From assembly GCA_026707545.1 (NCBI GenBank), contig JAPOWR010000001.1:62001-126000 (forward strand): a DNA stretch of 64,000 bases. Direction: 5' to 3'. The DNA comes from Acidobacteriota bacterium. GTDB taxonomy: Bacteria; Acidobacteriota; Thermoanaerobaculia; Multivoradales; Multivoraceae. The position numbers and the translations under genes are program-made. Below, piece by piece: positions 26,831-35,455 of the stretch. Every line of letters starts with the position of its first letter. The first letter of the stretch is position 1. The notes below the pieces were generated by a model, which ran no database searches, was not told the DNA's origin, and was given only the letters and a program-made list of their open reading frames with translations.

Positions 26831-29800
26831 CTAGAACAAACCCGGCCTGTAGTGTCGTGGAGAAACGTGTAGCTGGTCGCCGGACGGGACGGAGGCGATC
26901 GTACTTCCGCCGTGGTTGACCGCGAGACGGATCAGGAACACCCTGACCGAGGAGATCGGGTGGTCCTGCCACGCGATCCAGCTTGAGTTCGACGTCAAAC
27001 GGGCCCTGATGCTGAGTTTCGTGGACCCGGTCGCGCGGTCATCCACGACCATCGCCATCCCGGTTGAGGATAGCCAGGACAGGCCGATCCAGGTGTCGCC
27101 GCCACTGAGCTTCTGGGCGGTGATGGCGCCGCCAATCCTGTAGCACCGCCACCTTCCCGCCGAAGGACTTTCCAGCGTGCCCGTGAACTCGCCGAGAGCG
27201 CCTCCCGGGCGTCCCCCGGAATCCCTGTAGAACGTGAGCTTGAAGGGCAGGCGACTGCTGTTGCCGACATTCGGCCGCCGAGCGACACAGACCGTAACGT
27301 GATCCACGGTGCCGCTTTGCCTGAGCCGGAATCGCTGGGCGTACTCCTGCTCGTGGACGTCACCGGCGTTTGTGCTGAGCCAGGAGGACCTGCTGGTGTC
27401 CCCGTCGTCGTAGCGGTACTCGACTACGGCACTGCCTACCGCCACTCTGACTCCGGTGGAGCAGTTGTTGTCCGCGTTCACCTCGCCGGTCACCGAGTCG
27501 ACGCAGGCGCCGTAGTAGTACGTGCCGGGGGTTGAAGTGACGGTGAGATCAATCGACTCCGCGCTCGAAGCCGAAGCGGAAAGCGTCCCTATGGCGTCTG
27601 TTCCAACTTCGCTGTCCGCTCTGCTGATCGTGGAGTCAGAAGAGCGGTAGTAGCGGAGAGTCGTCGAGGTGGACCGACCGTTACCCCGGTTCTCCACCGT
27701 CGCGCTCAACGTGAACGTCGCTCCCGCCGTGACGCTCGCGTCACTCGCTGAAACGGATGAGACGACCAGGTCGGGCGCCCGAGGCTCACGATCGCCGCAC
27801 GCGAACCCCTCGGCATCGACAACCGACTGCCCGTCCCGTGAACGGAACCACTTGAGTTCGTTCGTGTCGGTATCCCTGATCGCGACGTTGAAGTCGGCGC
27901 CCGAGGCGGCTCCGGCGTAGACCGTCCAGTTGCCGTTGGTGTTGCATGTGTTGGCGACCCGCACCAACAGTTCGGGGTGGCCGCTGTCGAACGTGAAGAG
28001 GCCCGAGGACTTGCCCAGGTCGGCCGATAGCGCGCCCGCGGCCCGACTCGAGCCGCCGTCGGGCACGTACCAGGCCTTGACCCTGAAGATGTCATCCTGC
28101 AGAAGGCAGGTTGCGCCGGCGCAGATCGGGTCGTCCGCGCCGCCAACGCCGCCCGTCGACATCCTGGCATCACCGTCCGTGCAGGCGAACCCCTCCGTGT
28201 CCGCGACGGACCGGCCGTCTCGCACCCCGAACCACCTGAGTTCGTCGGTGTCGGTGTCCCGGACGGCAACGCTGAAGTCGGCCTCCGACGCGACCCCGGC
28301 GTACACCTCCCAGTAACCCGTTGTGCGACAGCGATTGACGATCCTGACGAGCAGTTCGGGACTGCCGCTCCCGCCGCTGAACAGGCCTGCGGAATCCGCC
28401 AGCGCCGCTTCTATCGCTGGGGCGCTCTGACCCGGGGCGCCGGCCTGCGAGTAGCGGGCCTTGACCCTGAAACGCTGTCCCTGCAGGAGGCAGGTGTCGC
28501 CGCTGCAGGGGCTCTCGGCAGGTTCGCCAGGCGGCGTCCCGTTGTCCGACCCGGTGCACCGGAACGCCTCGACATCCACGACGGCCTCCCCGCCCTGCGA
28601 ACGGAACCACTTGAGTTCGTTCGTCTCGGTGTCCCTGATGGCCACGCTGAAGTCCGCGTCCGAGGCGGTCCCCGCGTAGACCGTCCAGTAGCCGCTCGTA
28701 CTGCATGTTTCGGCTATCCGGACCAGCAGCTCCGGGTTGCCGCTGTCGAAGGCGAAGAGGCCGGCGGATTCGCCCAGATCCACCGATGTCGCATCGGCGG
28801 CCTGACTCGATCCGCCATCCCGCGCGTACCAGCTCTTCACCCTGAAGCGGTCTTCCTGCAGGAGACAGGTGAGGCCGCTGCACGGGGCGCCGTTCGTGCT
28901 ACCGCCGGGATCGGCTGGTGCTGCATGGTCGTCGCTCGTCGTACAGGCGAACGCCTCCGTGTCGGCGATGGACCGGCGGTCTCGGGTGCGGAACCACTTG
29001 AGTTCGTTGGTTTCGACATGCCTGACGGCAACGCTGAAGTCGGCGTCCGATGCGACCCCGGCGTGCACTTCCCAGTAGCCCGTGGTGCGGCAGTGATTCA
29101 CGATCCTGACGAGCAGTTCGGGACTGCCGCTGTCGCCACCGAACAGCCCGGCGGAGCCCGCCAGCGCCGTTTCCATCGCTCCGGCGCTCTGGCTCGGGGC
29201 GCCGGCCTTCGAGTAACGGGCCTTGACCCTGAAGCGCCTCCCCTGCAGGAGACAGGTGTCTCCACTGCAGCTTGCCGTTGCTCCGGTTACGGAAACAGGT
29301 ACTCCGATGGAGCAGTTGTTCGTTCTTTCCGATTCGCCCGACACCGCGTCGACACAGGCGCCGTAGTAGTACGTCCCAGGAGTGGCTGGTGCTTGCTGGT
29401 CGATGGACTGCCTGTCCGTTTCCGACGCGGAGAGAGCGCTGACCTGGTCCGTTCCCACCGGAGTGTCGGACGTCGTGATCCGGCTGTCCGAAGACCTGTA
29501 GTAGCGCAGGGTCGTGGCGTTCGACCGACTGTCGCCGCGGTTGCGCACCGTCGCGGCGAAGGTGAAGGCACCGCCGGGCGCCACGGAACTCTCGGTCGAA
29601 GCCGGGGACTCGACGACCAGGTCGGGAGCGGGGGAGTGGCTTTCGTCCGGGTAGAGCCGGCGCACGGCGGCCCGGTCGTCGCTGTGCAGAGCCGTGCCCA
29701 GATCGCGGTGGGGATCGCTCCTCCACCACATCACCGCACCCGAGAACTCGTGGGCGGTGTCGCAGTTGCTTTCCTCTGGTTCACAGGGGTGAGCGATGCC

Positions 29801-30949
29801 CAGAGCATGGCCCAGCTCATGGGCCATGACGTTCTGGAAGGCGCGTTCCGCGGTTCGCGAGTCGAACTGACCAAGGAAGCTCCGGTAGCCGTCCTGCGTC
29901 GCCATGTTCGCCTCTGGAATCTCACTGATGCGGAGTCCGCCCACGGTGCGCGGAACGCAGTTCGACCAAGTCGAAGTCAGGGCGATGACGCCACCCCGTC
30001 CCGCAACATACGAGCCTTCGATCTCGTCGTGGGGGTCCTCGAACGTGATCGAGTTGTCTCCGTCCAGTTGACCGAGACGGGGGGGCGAGGTGATCGTCCT
30101 GGCGAACTCCAGGTCCACGTTGCTCCCGGGATCGGCGTTCCAGACTCGCATGGCGGCGCGCACCAGCGACAGGCCGCCTCCAGCTATGCCAGGCTGGCCT
30201 CGCGAGTGAACGTCGAAACCGACGGTTTCGCCGCGGTCGAAGTTGGGCCACCTTGCCGGGATTGCTCCTGCGGCGCAGGAGAACTGAGTCAACCGAAACG
30301 GCGACACCACCGCCGTGGGATGCTCCGGAAGCTCCCGCGCAAGGTAGTCGGCGGGCCGCCCGGCGCCCGCCGCCCGGTCGGCGATCCAGCGACGGAAAGC
30401 CGCTGCGTCGCGGTAGCCCCGGCGCCTGACGCGGCCAGTCGCCGCCTGACCGCCCGGCAGGACGACCTCGCCCCGGAGCGAGGGCTCGCGCAGCAGGAAG
30501 GCTCGGTCGCCGACCCGGGCCTCGTAGAACATGCCGAGACCGTACTCCACGATGCCGTGCGCACCGTTCTCTGCGGGGTGCAGGAACAGCAGGACGCGGT
30601 TGCCCTCTGCCAGCATCGGCAGGCCGAGAACCCTCATCGCCACACCATCTGCGCCGACGCCGCCCGGCTGCCGGACGATGATGCCGCTACCGGCCACGAA
30701 CCCCTTCAGCACTTCCTCGACCGCGAACAGGTACTGGGTCGTCGGAGTAGCTCCGGCGGGCCCCGGTTGAACGCTCAGGACTTCGCCGAAGACGATGATG
30801 GGCGACCGGTCCACCATGCCCTCGTCCGTCGGCATGACGTAGACGATGGCCGCCGCCGGCAGAGCGAACAGCAACCCGACGGCTGCTGTCATCGTCTGGA
30901 AGCGAAGACGTGTTCTCCGGCCTTTCGGGCGCCCTTTCTCGGTCACCAT
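26831..30949 (-). CDS. Large secreted M10/matrixin-like metalloprotease with CARDB domains and four WFF-type modules
   Basis: 1372 residues. After a hydrophobic signal (VGLLFALPAAA) and a ~200-residue N-domain comes a zincin domain with HELGHALGIAH (His377, Glu378, His381, His387), the metzincin HExxHxxGxxH pattern. Then: CARDB-type domain (VVESPASTESSV to YYYGACVDAVSGE), four tandem module copies (27797-29269) in an ABAB order, a second CARDB (YYYGACVDSVTGE), and a C-terminal DDG/FYRDSGG domain shared with the gene at 19764-21176. The Met-turn is probably SGAVMWW. Its stop is 10 bp before the LRR-protease start, so the two, plus the LuxR regulator, form a likely operon. A long exported protease with binding domains; substrate unknown. 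Confidence 0.88.
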   Translation of the reverse strand: MVTEKGRPKGRRTRLRFQTMTAAVGLLFALPAAAIVYVMPTDEGMVDRSPIIVFGEVLSVQPGPAGATPTTQYLFAVEEVLKGFVAGSGIIVRQPGGVGADGVAMRVLGLPMLAEGNRVLLFLHPAENGAHGIVEYGLGMFYEARVGDRAFLLREPSLRGEVVLPGGQAATGRVRRRGYRDAAAFRRWIADRAAGAGRPADYLARELPEHPTAVVSPFRLTQFSCAAGAIPARWPNFDRGETVGFDVHSRGQPGIAGGGLSLVRAAMRVWNADPGSNVDLEFARTITSPPRLGQLDGDNSITFEDPHDEIEGSYVAGRGGVIALTSTWSNCVPRTVGGLRISEIPEANMATQDGYRSFLGQFDSRTAERAFQNVMAHELGHALGIAHPCEPEESNCDTAHEFSGAVMWWRSDPHRDLGTALHSDDRAAVRRLYPDESHSPAPDLVVESPASTESSVAPGGAFTFAATVRNRGDSRSNATTLRYYRSSDSRITTSDTPVGTDQVSALSASETDRQSIDQQAPATPGTYYYGACVDAVSGESERTNNCSIGVPVSVTGATASCSGDTCLLQGRRFRVKARYSKAGAPSQSAGAMETALAGSAGLFGGDSGSPELLVRIVNHCRTTGYWEVHAGVASDADFSVAVRHVETNELKWFRTRDRRSIADTEAFACTTSDDHAAPADPGGSTNGAPCSGLTCLLQEDRFRVKSWYARDGGSSQAADATSVDLGESAGLFAFDSGNPELLVRIAETCSTSGYWTVYAGTASDADFSVAIRDTETNELKWFRSQGGEAVVDVEAFRCTGSDNGTPPGEPAESPCSGDTCLLQGQRFRVKARYSQAGAPGQSAPAIEAALADSAGLFSGGSGSPELLVRIVNRCRTTGYWEVYAGVASEADFSVAVRDTDTDELRWFGVRDGRSVADTEGFACTDGDARMSTGGVGGADDPICAGATCLLQDDIFRVKAWYVPDGGSSRAAGALSADLGKSSGLFTFDSGHPELLVRVANTCNTNGNWTVYAGAASGADFNVAIRDTDTNELKWFRSRDGQSVVDAEGFACGDREPRAPDLVVSSVSASDASVTAGATFTLSATVENRGNGRSTSTTLRYYRSSDSTISRADSEVGTDAIGTLSASASSAESIDLTVTSTPGTYYYGACVDSVTGEVNADNNCSTGVRVAVGSAVVEYRYDDGDTSRSSWLSTNAGDVHEQEYAQRFRLRQSGTVDHVTVCVARRPNVGNSSRLPFKLTFYRDSGGRPGGALGEFTGTLESPSAGRWRCYRIGGAITAQKLSGGDTWIGLSWLSSTGMAMVVDDRATGSTKLSIRARLTSNSSWIAWQDHPISSVRVFLIRLAVNHGGSTIASVPSGDQLHVSPRHYRPGLF
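26833..26880 (-). promoter_or_regulatory. Conserved 48-nt upstream element, copy 2
   Basis: 37 of 48 positions match 21330-21377 without gaps, including the two CTACA blocks 20 nt apart. It lies 13-60 nt upstream of the LRR-protease start (26820) and overlaps the last codons of the preceding gene. Because it is partly coding here, homology of the coded C-terminal peptides (QLHVSPRHYRPGLF and a non-coding equivalent at copy 1) is an alternative explanation. Confidence 0.4.
27797..29269 (-). repeat. Four tandem module copies, ABAB type
   Basis: Each unit is ~340-370 bp and codes about 110 residues from a C-x3-TCLLQ start to a final DxExFxC. Units 1 and 3 share CSGDTCLLQG, FRVKARYS and RIVN(H/R)CRTTGYWEV. 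Units 2 and 4 share the LFxFDSGxPELLVR pattern with an ETC or NTC cysteine and WTVYAG. This implies duplication of a two-module block. Confidence 0.85.
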
Positions 30950-31104
30950 TGCCAGTTCGTCTCCGCGGTCCCAGAGAATCTGGTCACCGCGGTGAGCCTA
31001 GCGAAAGGGTGATCGGGTAGAGCGGCAGCGTTGTTCACCAGGTAACCGAAATCGGTGTCGGAGACGACCCCAGCGCTGCCGCCAACTGCTAGATTCCTGC
31101 GCCC

Positions 31105-32760
31105 ATGAGCGACTGGCATCACGCGGACATTCTGGAAGCAATCGCAGAGCATCAACCGGAGGCGCCCGCGCAGGCCTTCGTCGATCCACTGGGCGGCGCC
31201 CCGAGCCGCCGCTACACATGGGCCGAAATGCACCGCCGTGCGAACGGCGTGGCGGCGACGCTGATCGAGCGGGGCGCGAAGCGCCAGGACAAGGTGGCGC
31301 AGTACCTGTACAACGTTCCGGAGTACCTGGAATCGGTCCTCGCCTGCTTCAAGGCGTCCCTGGTTCCCGTGAACACGAACTACCGCTACGTCGAGGGCGA
31401 GCTGCTCTACCTGTGGGACAACGCGGATGTCGTGGCGGTGGTGTTCCACAGCTGCTTCGCCTCGCGGATCGAGGCGCTTATGGCGAAGGTCCCGCAGATC
31501 CACACCTGGCTGTGGGTCGACGACGGCTCCGGGCCTTGTCCCGATTGGGCGATTCCCTACGAGCAGGCAGCGTCCGCGGCACCGGGCGAATCGCTGTCCT
31601 TCGAAGCGCCCTGGCGGCGTAGCGGCGACGATCTGTGGCTGCTGTACACCGGCGGCACGACCGGCATGCCGAAGGGGGTGATGTGGAGGCTGGACGATCT
31701 CTGGCTGCTCGGCAACGAAGGCCGGCCCGAGCCGTTCGATCTTTCGGGCGGTGTGGAGGGTCTGGTGCCCCAGTTCGATGAGCTTCTGATGCGGCGGGTC
31801 TCGCTTCCCGCGTGCCCGTTGATGCACGGGACGGGTTTTCTGACCGCACTCGGCAGCATGCTGAACGGGGGCTGTGTGGTCACCCTCGCCAACCGGCGCT
31901 TCGACGCGATGGCGACCCTCGAGGCGATCACCAGCGAGAGGATCAACGGGATCGCGATCGTCGGCGACGCGTTTGCACGGCCGATGGTCGGGGCGCTCGA
32001 CGAGGCTCCTGAACGCTTCGATCTCTCGAGCCTCGAAGCCGTGGTTTCCTCGGGCGCCATGTGGAGCGCCGAGGTCAAGCGCGCGTTCCTGTGCCACTGC
32101 CCGCCGGAGACGATCCTGACCGACAGCCTGGGATCGTCGGAGTCGATCGGCATGGGACGGTCCGACTCGACCGCCGGCGAGGCCAGCGACACGGCCTCCT
32201 TCGTGCTCGGCGACAACGCCTGCGTGATCGACGACGACGGCAACAAGGTCGAGGCGGGCTCGGGGGTGCTTGGGCGGATCGCCGTGACCGGTCACATTCC
32301 GGTCGGGTATTACAAGGACCCTGAGAAGACGGCGGCCATTTTCGCCGAAGTCGACGGCGTCCGCTACTCGATGGCGGGCGACTACGCCACCGTCGAGGCT
32401 GACGGCTCCCTCAAGCTCTACGGCCGTGGCTCCGTGTGCATCAACAGCGGCGGCGAGAAGATCTTCCCCGAAGAGGTCGAGGAAGTGCTGAAGACCCATC
32501 CGTCGGTTCGGGACGCGGTGTGCGTCGGCGTGCCGCACGAGCGCTTCGGGCAGGCCGTGACGGCGGTCGTCGAACTCGACGATCCCGGCCGCTTCAGCGA
32601 ACCGGAGGTGATCGGATGGGTCAAGCGCGAACTGGCGTCCTACAAGGCGCCCAAGCGCGTCCTGGTGCGTGACAGCGTCGGACGGGCGGCGAACGGCAAG
32701 GCCGACTACAACGGTCTGCGCGAGTGGGCGACCTCAGAGCTCGCCACCGCTGAGGCCTGA
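31105..32760 (+). CDS. Acyl-CoA synthetase (AMP-binding family)
   Basis: 551 residues. ANL-superfamily motifs: YTGGTTGMPKGVMW (P-loop-like A3 motif), the GSSESIGMG adenine-binding region, YSMAGDYATVEADGSL (A7), YGRGSVCINSGGEKIFPEEVE (A8) and the catalytic lysine in GRAANGKADY near the C-terminus. It activates a carboxylic acid to acyl-AMP and then acyl-CoA; chain length cannot be told from sequence, though it resembles long-chain/bile-acid-type ligases used in lipid or steroid breakdown. No Shine-Dalgarno; TAGATT at 31090-31095 could be a -10 for a near-leaderless transcript. The next gene starts 4 bp after the stop. Confidence 0.9.
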   Translation: MSDWHHADILEAIAEHQPEAPAQAFVDPLGGAPSRRYTWAEMHRRANGVAATLIERGAKRQDKVAQYLYNVPEYLESVLACFKASLVPVNTNYRYVEGELLYLWDNADVVAVVFHSCFASRIEALMAKVPQIHTWLWVDDGSGPCPDWAIPYEQAASAAPGESLSFEAPWRRSGDDLWLLYTGGTTGMPKGVMWRLDDLWLLGNEGRPEPFDLSGGVEGLVPQFDELLMRRVSLPACPLMHGTGFLTALGSMLNGGCVVTLANRRFDAMATLEAITSERINGIAIVGDAFARPMVGALDEAPERFDLSSLEAVVSSGAMWSAEVKRAFLCHCPPETILTDSLGSSESIGMGRSDSTAGEASDTASFVLGDNACVIDDDGNKVEAGSGVLGRIAVTGHIPVGYYKDPEKTAAIFAEVDGVRYSMAGDYATVEADGSLKLYGRGSVCINSGGEKIFPEEVEEVLKTHPSVRDAVCVGVPHERFGQAVTAVVELDDPGRFSEPEVIGWVKRELASYKAPKRVLVRDSVGRAANGKADYNGLREWATSELATAEA

Positions 32761-32764
32761 GGGA

Positions 32765-33826
32765 GTGAGCGGCAACAGCAAGCAGAAGGTCGTCGTCCAG
32801 TTGCCAGGCATCGCGAAGGCAGCGTCGGTCGAAACCCGCTACCACTTCGAACTGGAGGCTCTGTTGCCGGTGGCGGAGCTGGTCGAGGTGTCGGCAAAGA
32901 CGGAGGAGGACTTCCTCGCCGAGGCCTCGGACGCCGCCGCTGTCATCACGTCGTGGGGCTTTCGGATTTCCCGCTCGGTGATCGCGGGACTCGACGAGTG
33001 CATCGTGATCGGCGTCGGCAGCGTCGGCGTCGACATGGTCGACGTCGAGGCGGCAACCGACGCCGGCATCGTGGTCACCAACGTTCCCGACGTCTTCATC
33101 GAGGAAGTGGCAGACCACACGATGGCGCTGCTCCTGGCCGGGGCCAGGCGGCTGCGCGAGATGGACTCCATGGTCCGTCGCGGCGACTGGTTCCAGGGTC
33201 GGCCCCTGCTCAACGAGGTGCCGCGGCTCTGGGGACAGACGCTCGGCCTGATCTCGTTCGGCAACGTGGCGCGGGCGGTGGCGCGGCGGGCGAAGCCCTT
33301 CGGCATGCACGTCATCGCGCACGACCCCTACGTCAGCGAACTGAAGATGACGGGCGAGGGGGTCGAGCCGGTCGGCTTCGGCGAACTGCTGGATCGATCC
33401 GACTACCTTTCCATGCACCCGCCCCTCAACCGGGAGACGCGCCACATGCTCTCGGGTCCCCAGTTCGCGGCGATGAAGAAGACCGCCGTTCTGATCAATG
33501 CCGGCCGTGGCCCGACGGTCGACGAGGCGGCGCTGATCGAGGCGCTTGAGTCGGGCCAGATCGCGGCCGCGGCGCTCGACGTGCTGGAACGGGAACCGCC
33601 GGCCGAGGACAACCCTCTTCTGGGGATGGACAACGTGATCCTGACACCGCACGTCGCCTCGGCGACGACCCGAATGCGGCCGGTGACCCGGCGGCGCGTC
33701 GGCCGTGAGGTGGCCCTGGCGCTCTCCGGCCGCTGGCCGATGAGCTGTGTCAACCCGACGGTGTTGCCGAGGGTCGAGCTGGAGCGCTGGCAGCCGGTGC
33801 CGATGGAGCGCGGACCGAACCGGTAG
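32765..33826 (+). CDS. D-2-hydroxyacid dehydrogenase (NAD-binding, CtBP-like)
   Basis: 353 residues from GTG 32765. Features: NAD fold GLISFGNVARAVARRAKPFG (CtBP-like, last Gly of GxGxxG replaced by Ala), INAGRGPTVDEAAL (catalytic Arg), DVLEREPP (Glu) and TPHVASAT (His). It reduces 2-keto acids or oxidises D-2-hydroxyacids with NAD(H). The GTG start is chosen because GAGG lies just upstream and the domain begins soon after. Four bp behind the acyl-CoA synthetase, so co-transcribed. The C-terminal WPMSCVNP motif is common in this subfamily. Confidence 0.88.
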   Translation: MSGNSKQKVVVQLPGIAKAASVETRYHFELEALLPVAELVEVSAKTEEDFLAEASDAAAVITSWGFRISRSVIAGLDECIVIGVGSVGVDMVDVEAATDAGIVVTNVPDVFIEEVADHTMALLLAGARRLREMDSMVRRGDWFQGRPLLNEVPRLWGQTLGLISFGNVARAVARRAKPFGMHVIAHDPYVSELKMTGEGVEPVGFGELLDRSDYLSMHPPLNRETRHMLSGPQFAAMKKTAVLINAGRGPTVDEAALIEALESGQIAAAALDVLEREPPAEDNPLLGMDNVILTPHVASATTRMRPVTRRRVGREVALALSGRWPMSCVNPTVLPRVELERWQPVPMERGPNR

Positions 33827-33844
33827 GCCGGGCGCGCACGGTCT

Positions 33845-35455
33845 TCAGGCCGTTTCGACCACCTCGCCTGCAGCCTGCGCCCGCTCGACCCGGCTGCTCT
33901 CGTCGGCGGCCACGGTGCGACCGGCGAGCCAGAAGAAGATCGCCCCGAGGACGTAGGCGCCCAGGCTGGCCAGCATCGCCAGTTGGAGAGAGCGGCCGGA
34001 GTCGGCGCCGCCGGCCTCCAAGGTCGTGCTCAGCCAACCCATGAGGAAGGGTCCCAGCGCAAGACCGACGAAGGTCATCATCAGGATGTAGAACGCGGAT
34101 GCCGTCCCGCGCATCCTGGGCAGCACGAGGTCGTTGGCCAGGGCCACGGCCGAACCGATCCAGGCCGATCCGACGACGGTGAAGGCGAAGTTCAGCACGT
34201 AGGCGGTCGTCACGTCCTCGGTCAACACGAAGAAGGCGCCGAGCGGGATCGAGGCCAGGGCGATGATGAGCCCGCAAAGTGGACGGGCCTTCGCCGTCTT
34301 CTGCTTCATCCGGTCGGAGAAGTAGCCGCCGCCGGCGACCCCTAGCCAGCCGGCGACCGCCGCGGTGAGGCCGAGGACCAGGCCGGCTTCACCGGCGCTC
34401 TGATCGTGAACCCGCCGGAAGAAGGACGGTGCCCAGAAACCGAGGCCATAGCCGACGAAGGCCATCCAGCCGAAGCCGAACATGCCGTAGATCATCGACC
34501 GCGAGCCGTAGATCAGCTCGAAAGTCGGACGGTCCCTCAGCCGCAGTCGCTGCACCCAGGAGAGGAAGGCGTAGGCGCCGATCCCGAGTGCGATCCACTG
34601 GACCGGGTTGCCGGAGACCTGGATCAGTCCGACAACGACGGCGGCGCATCCCACCGCGATCAGCAGGTTCCTGACGATCGCCCGGAAGCCGCCGCTCGCG
34701 AACAACGAGAACACGGTGAGCGGCGGCAGGATGGCGGCCGTCTCGCGGCCCAGCTCCTTGAACGGCGCGGGATGCGGGGGAGTGACGATGCCCTCGCTCT
34801 GGCCTCGCACTGGCTCTTTCAGAGTCCATACCCAGATCGCCATCAGCAGGCCCGGCAGGCCGACGGCGAAGAACGCGACCTGCCAGCCGACCAAGCCGAA
34901 CGGTGCTCCGCCGTCGGCGAACGCGTTGTTCCACCTGTCAACGATCTGCCCGCCGATCAGGATGCCGAGGCCGGCGCCGATGTAGACGCCGCTCGAGTAC
35001 ATCGCTGTGACCGTGGCTCGCAGCCGCGGCGGGTAGTAGTCGCCGAGCATGGAGAACGCCGCCGGCCCGGCGCTCGATTCGCCGATGCCGACGCCGATCC
35101 GGTACGCGGCGAGGGAAGCGAAGCCGCGGGCGGTGCCGGACAGCGCCGTCATCAGACTCCACGCGGCCAGACCGATCGAGATCAGGCTCTTGCGGGTCCA
35201 CATGTCGGCCAGACGGCCGATCGGAATCCCGAAGATGGCGTAGAAGACGGCGAACGCGGTGCCGTAGAGGAAGCCGAGCTGGGCGTCGCTGACGCCGAGG
35301 TCGTTGCGGATGTCCTCGGCGAGGATCGAGAGGATCTGCCGGTCGATGAAGTTGAAGACGTAGACCAGGACGAGGACGCCCAGGACGTAGTTGGAGTAGC
35401 GCCTGCTCGGCGCCTTCTGGGCCGGGGTCTGGCTATCCTGGTCTGTTGACGTCAT
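33845..35455 (-). CDS. MFS transporter (spinster-like/ACS-type)
   Basis: 536 residues, about 12 transmembrane segments. Motifs: FNFIDRQILSILAEDIR in TM1, GIPIGRLADMWTRK (MFS motif A between TM2-3), and GIGESSAGPAAFSMLGDYYPP (typical of spinster-like/anion-cation symporter MFS). About 100 residues between the halves include a cytosolic loop and an extra hydrophobic stretch. Substrate unknown. Its ATG (35453-35455) lies inside the stop of the ferritin gene (ATGA), so expression is coupled to ferritin. Confidence 0.88.
   Translation of the reverse strand: MTSTDQDSQTPAQKAPSRRYSNYVLGVLVLVYVFNFIDRQILSILAEDIRNDLGVSDAQLGFLYGTAFAVFYAIFGIPIGRLADMWTRKSLISIGLAAWSLMTALSGTARGFASLAAYRIGVGIGESSAGPAAFSMLGDYYPPRLRATVTAMYSSGVYIGAGLGILIGGQIVDRWNNAFADGGAPFGLVGWQVAFFAVGLPGLLMAIWVWTLKEPVRGQSEGIVTPPHPAPFKELGRETAAILPPLTVFSLFASGGFRAIVRNLLIAVGCAAVVVGLIQVSGNPVQWIALGIGAYAFLSWVQRLRLRDRPTFELIYGSRSMIYGMFGFGWMAFVGYGLGFWAPSFFRRVHDQSAGEAGLVLGLTAAVAGWLGVAGGGYFSDRMKQKTAKARPLCGLIIALASIPLGAFFVLTEDVTTAYVLNFAFTVVGSAWIGSAVALANDLVLPRMRGTASAFYILMMTFVGLALGPFLMGWLSTTLEAGGADSGRSLQLAMLASLGAYVLGAIFFWLAGRTVAADESSRVERAQAAGEVVETA

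Noticed and set aside
27797..29269. Tandem ~360-bp repeats as a transposon or recent mobile insertion
   Set aside because: No inverted ends, target duplications or transposase; the repeats are in-frame domains within one protein.
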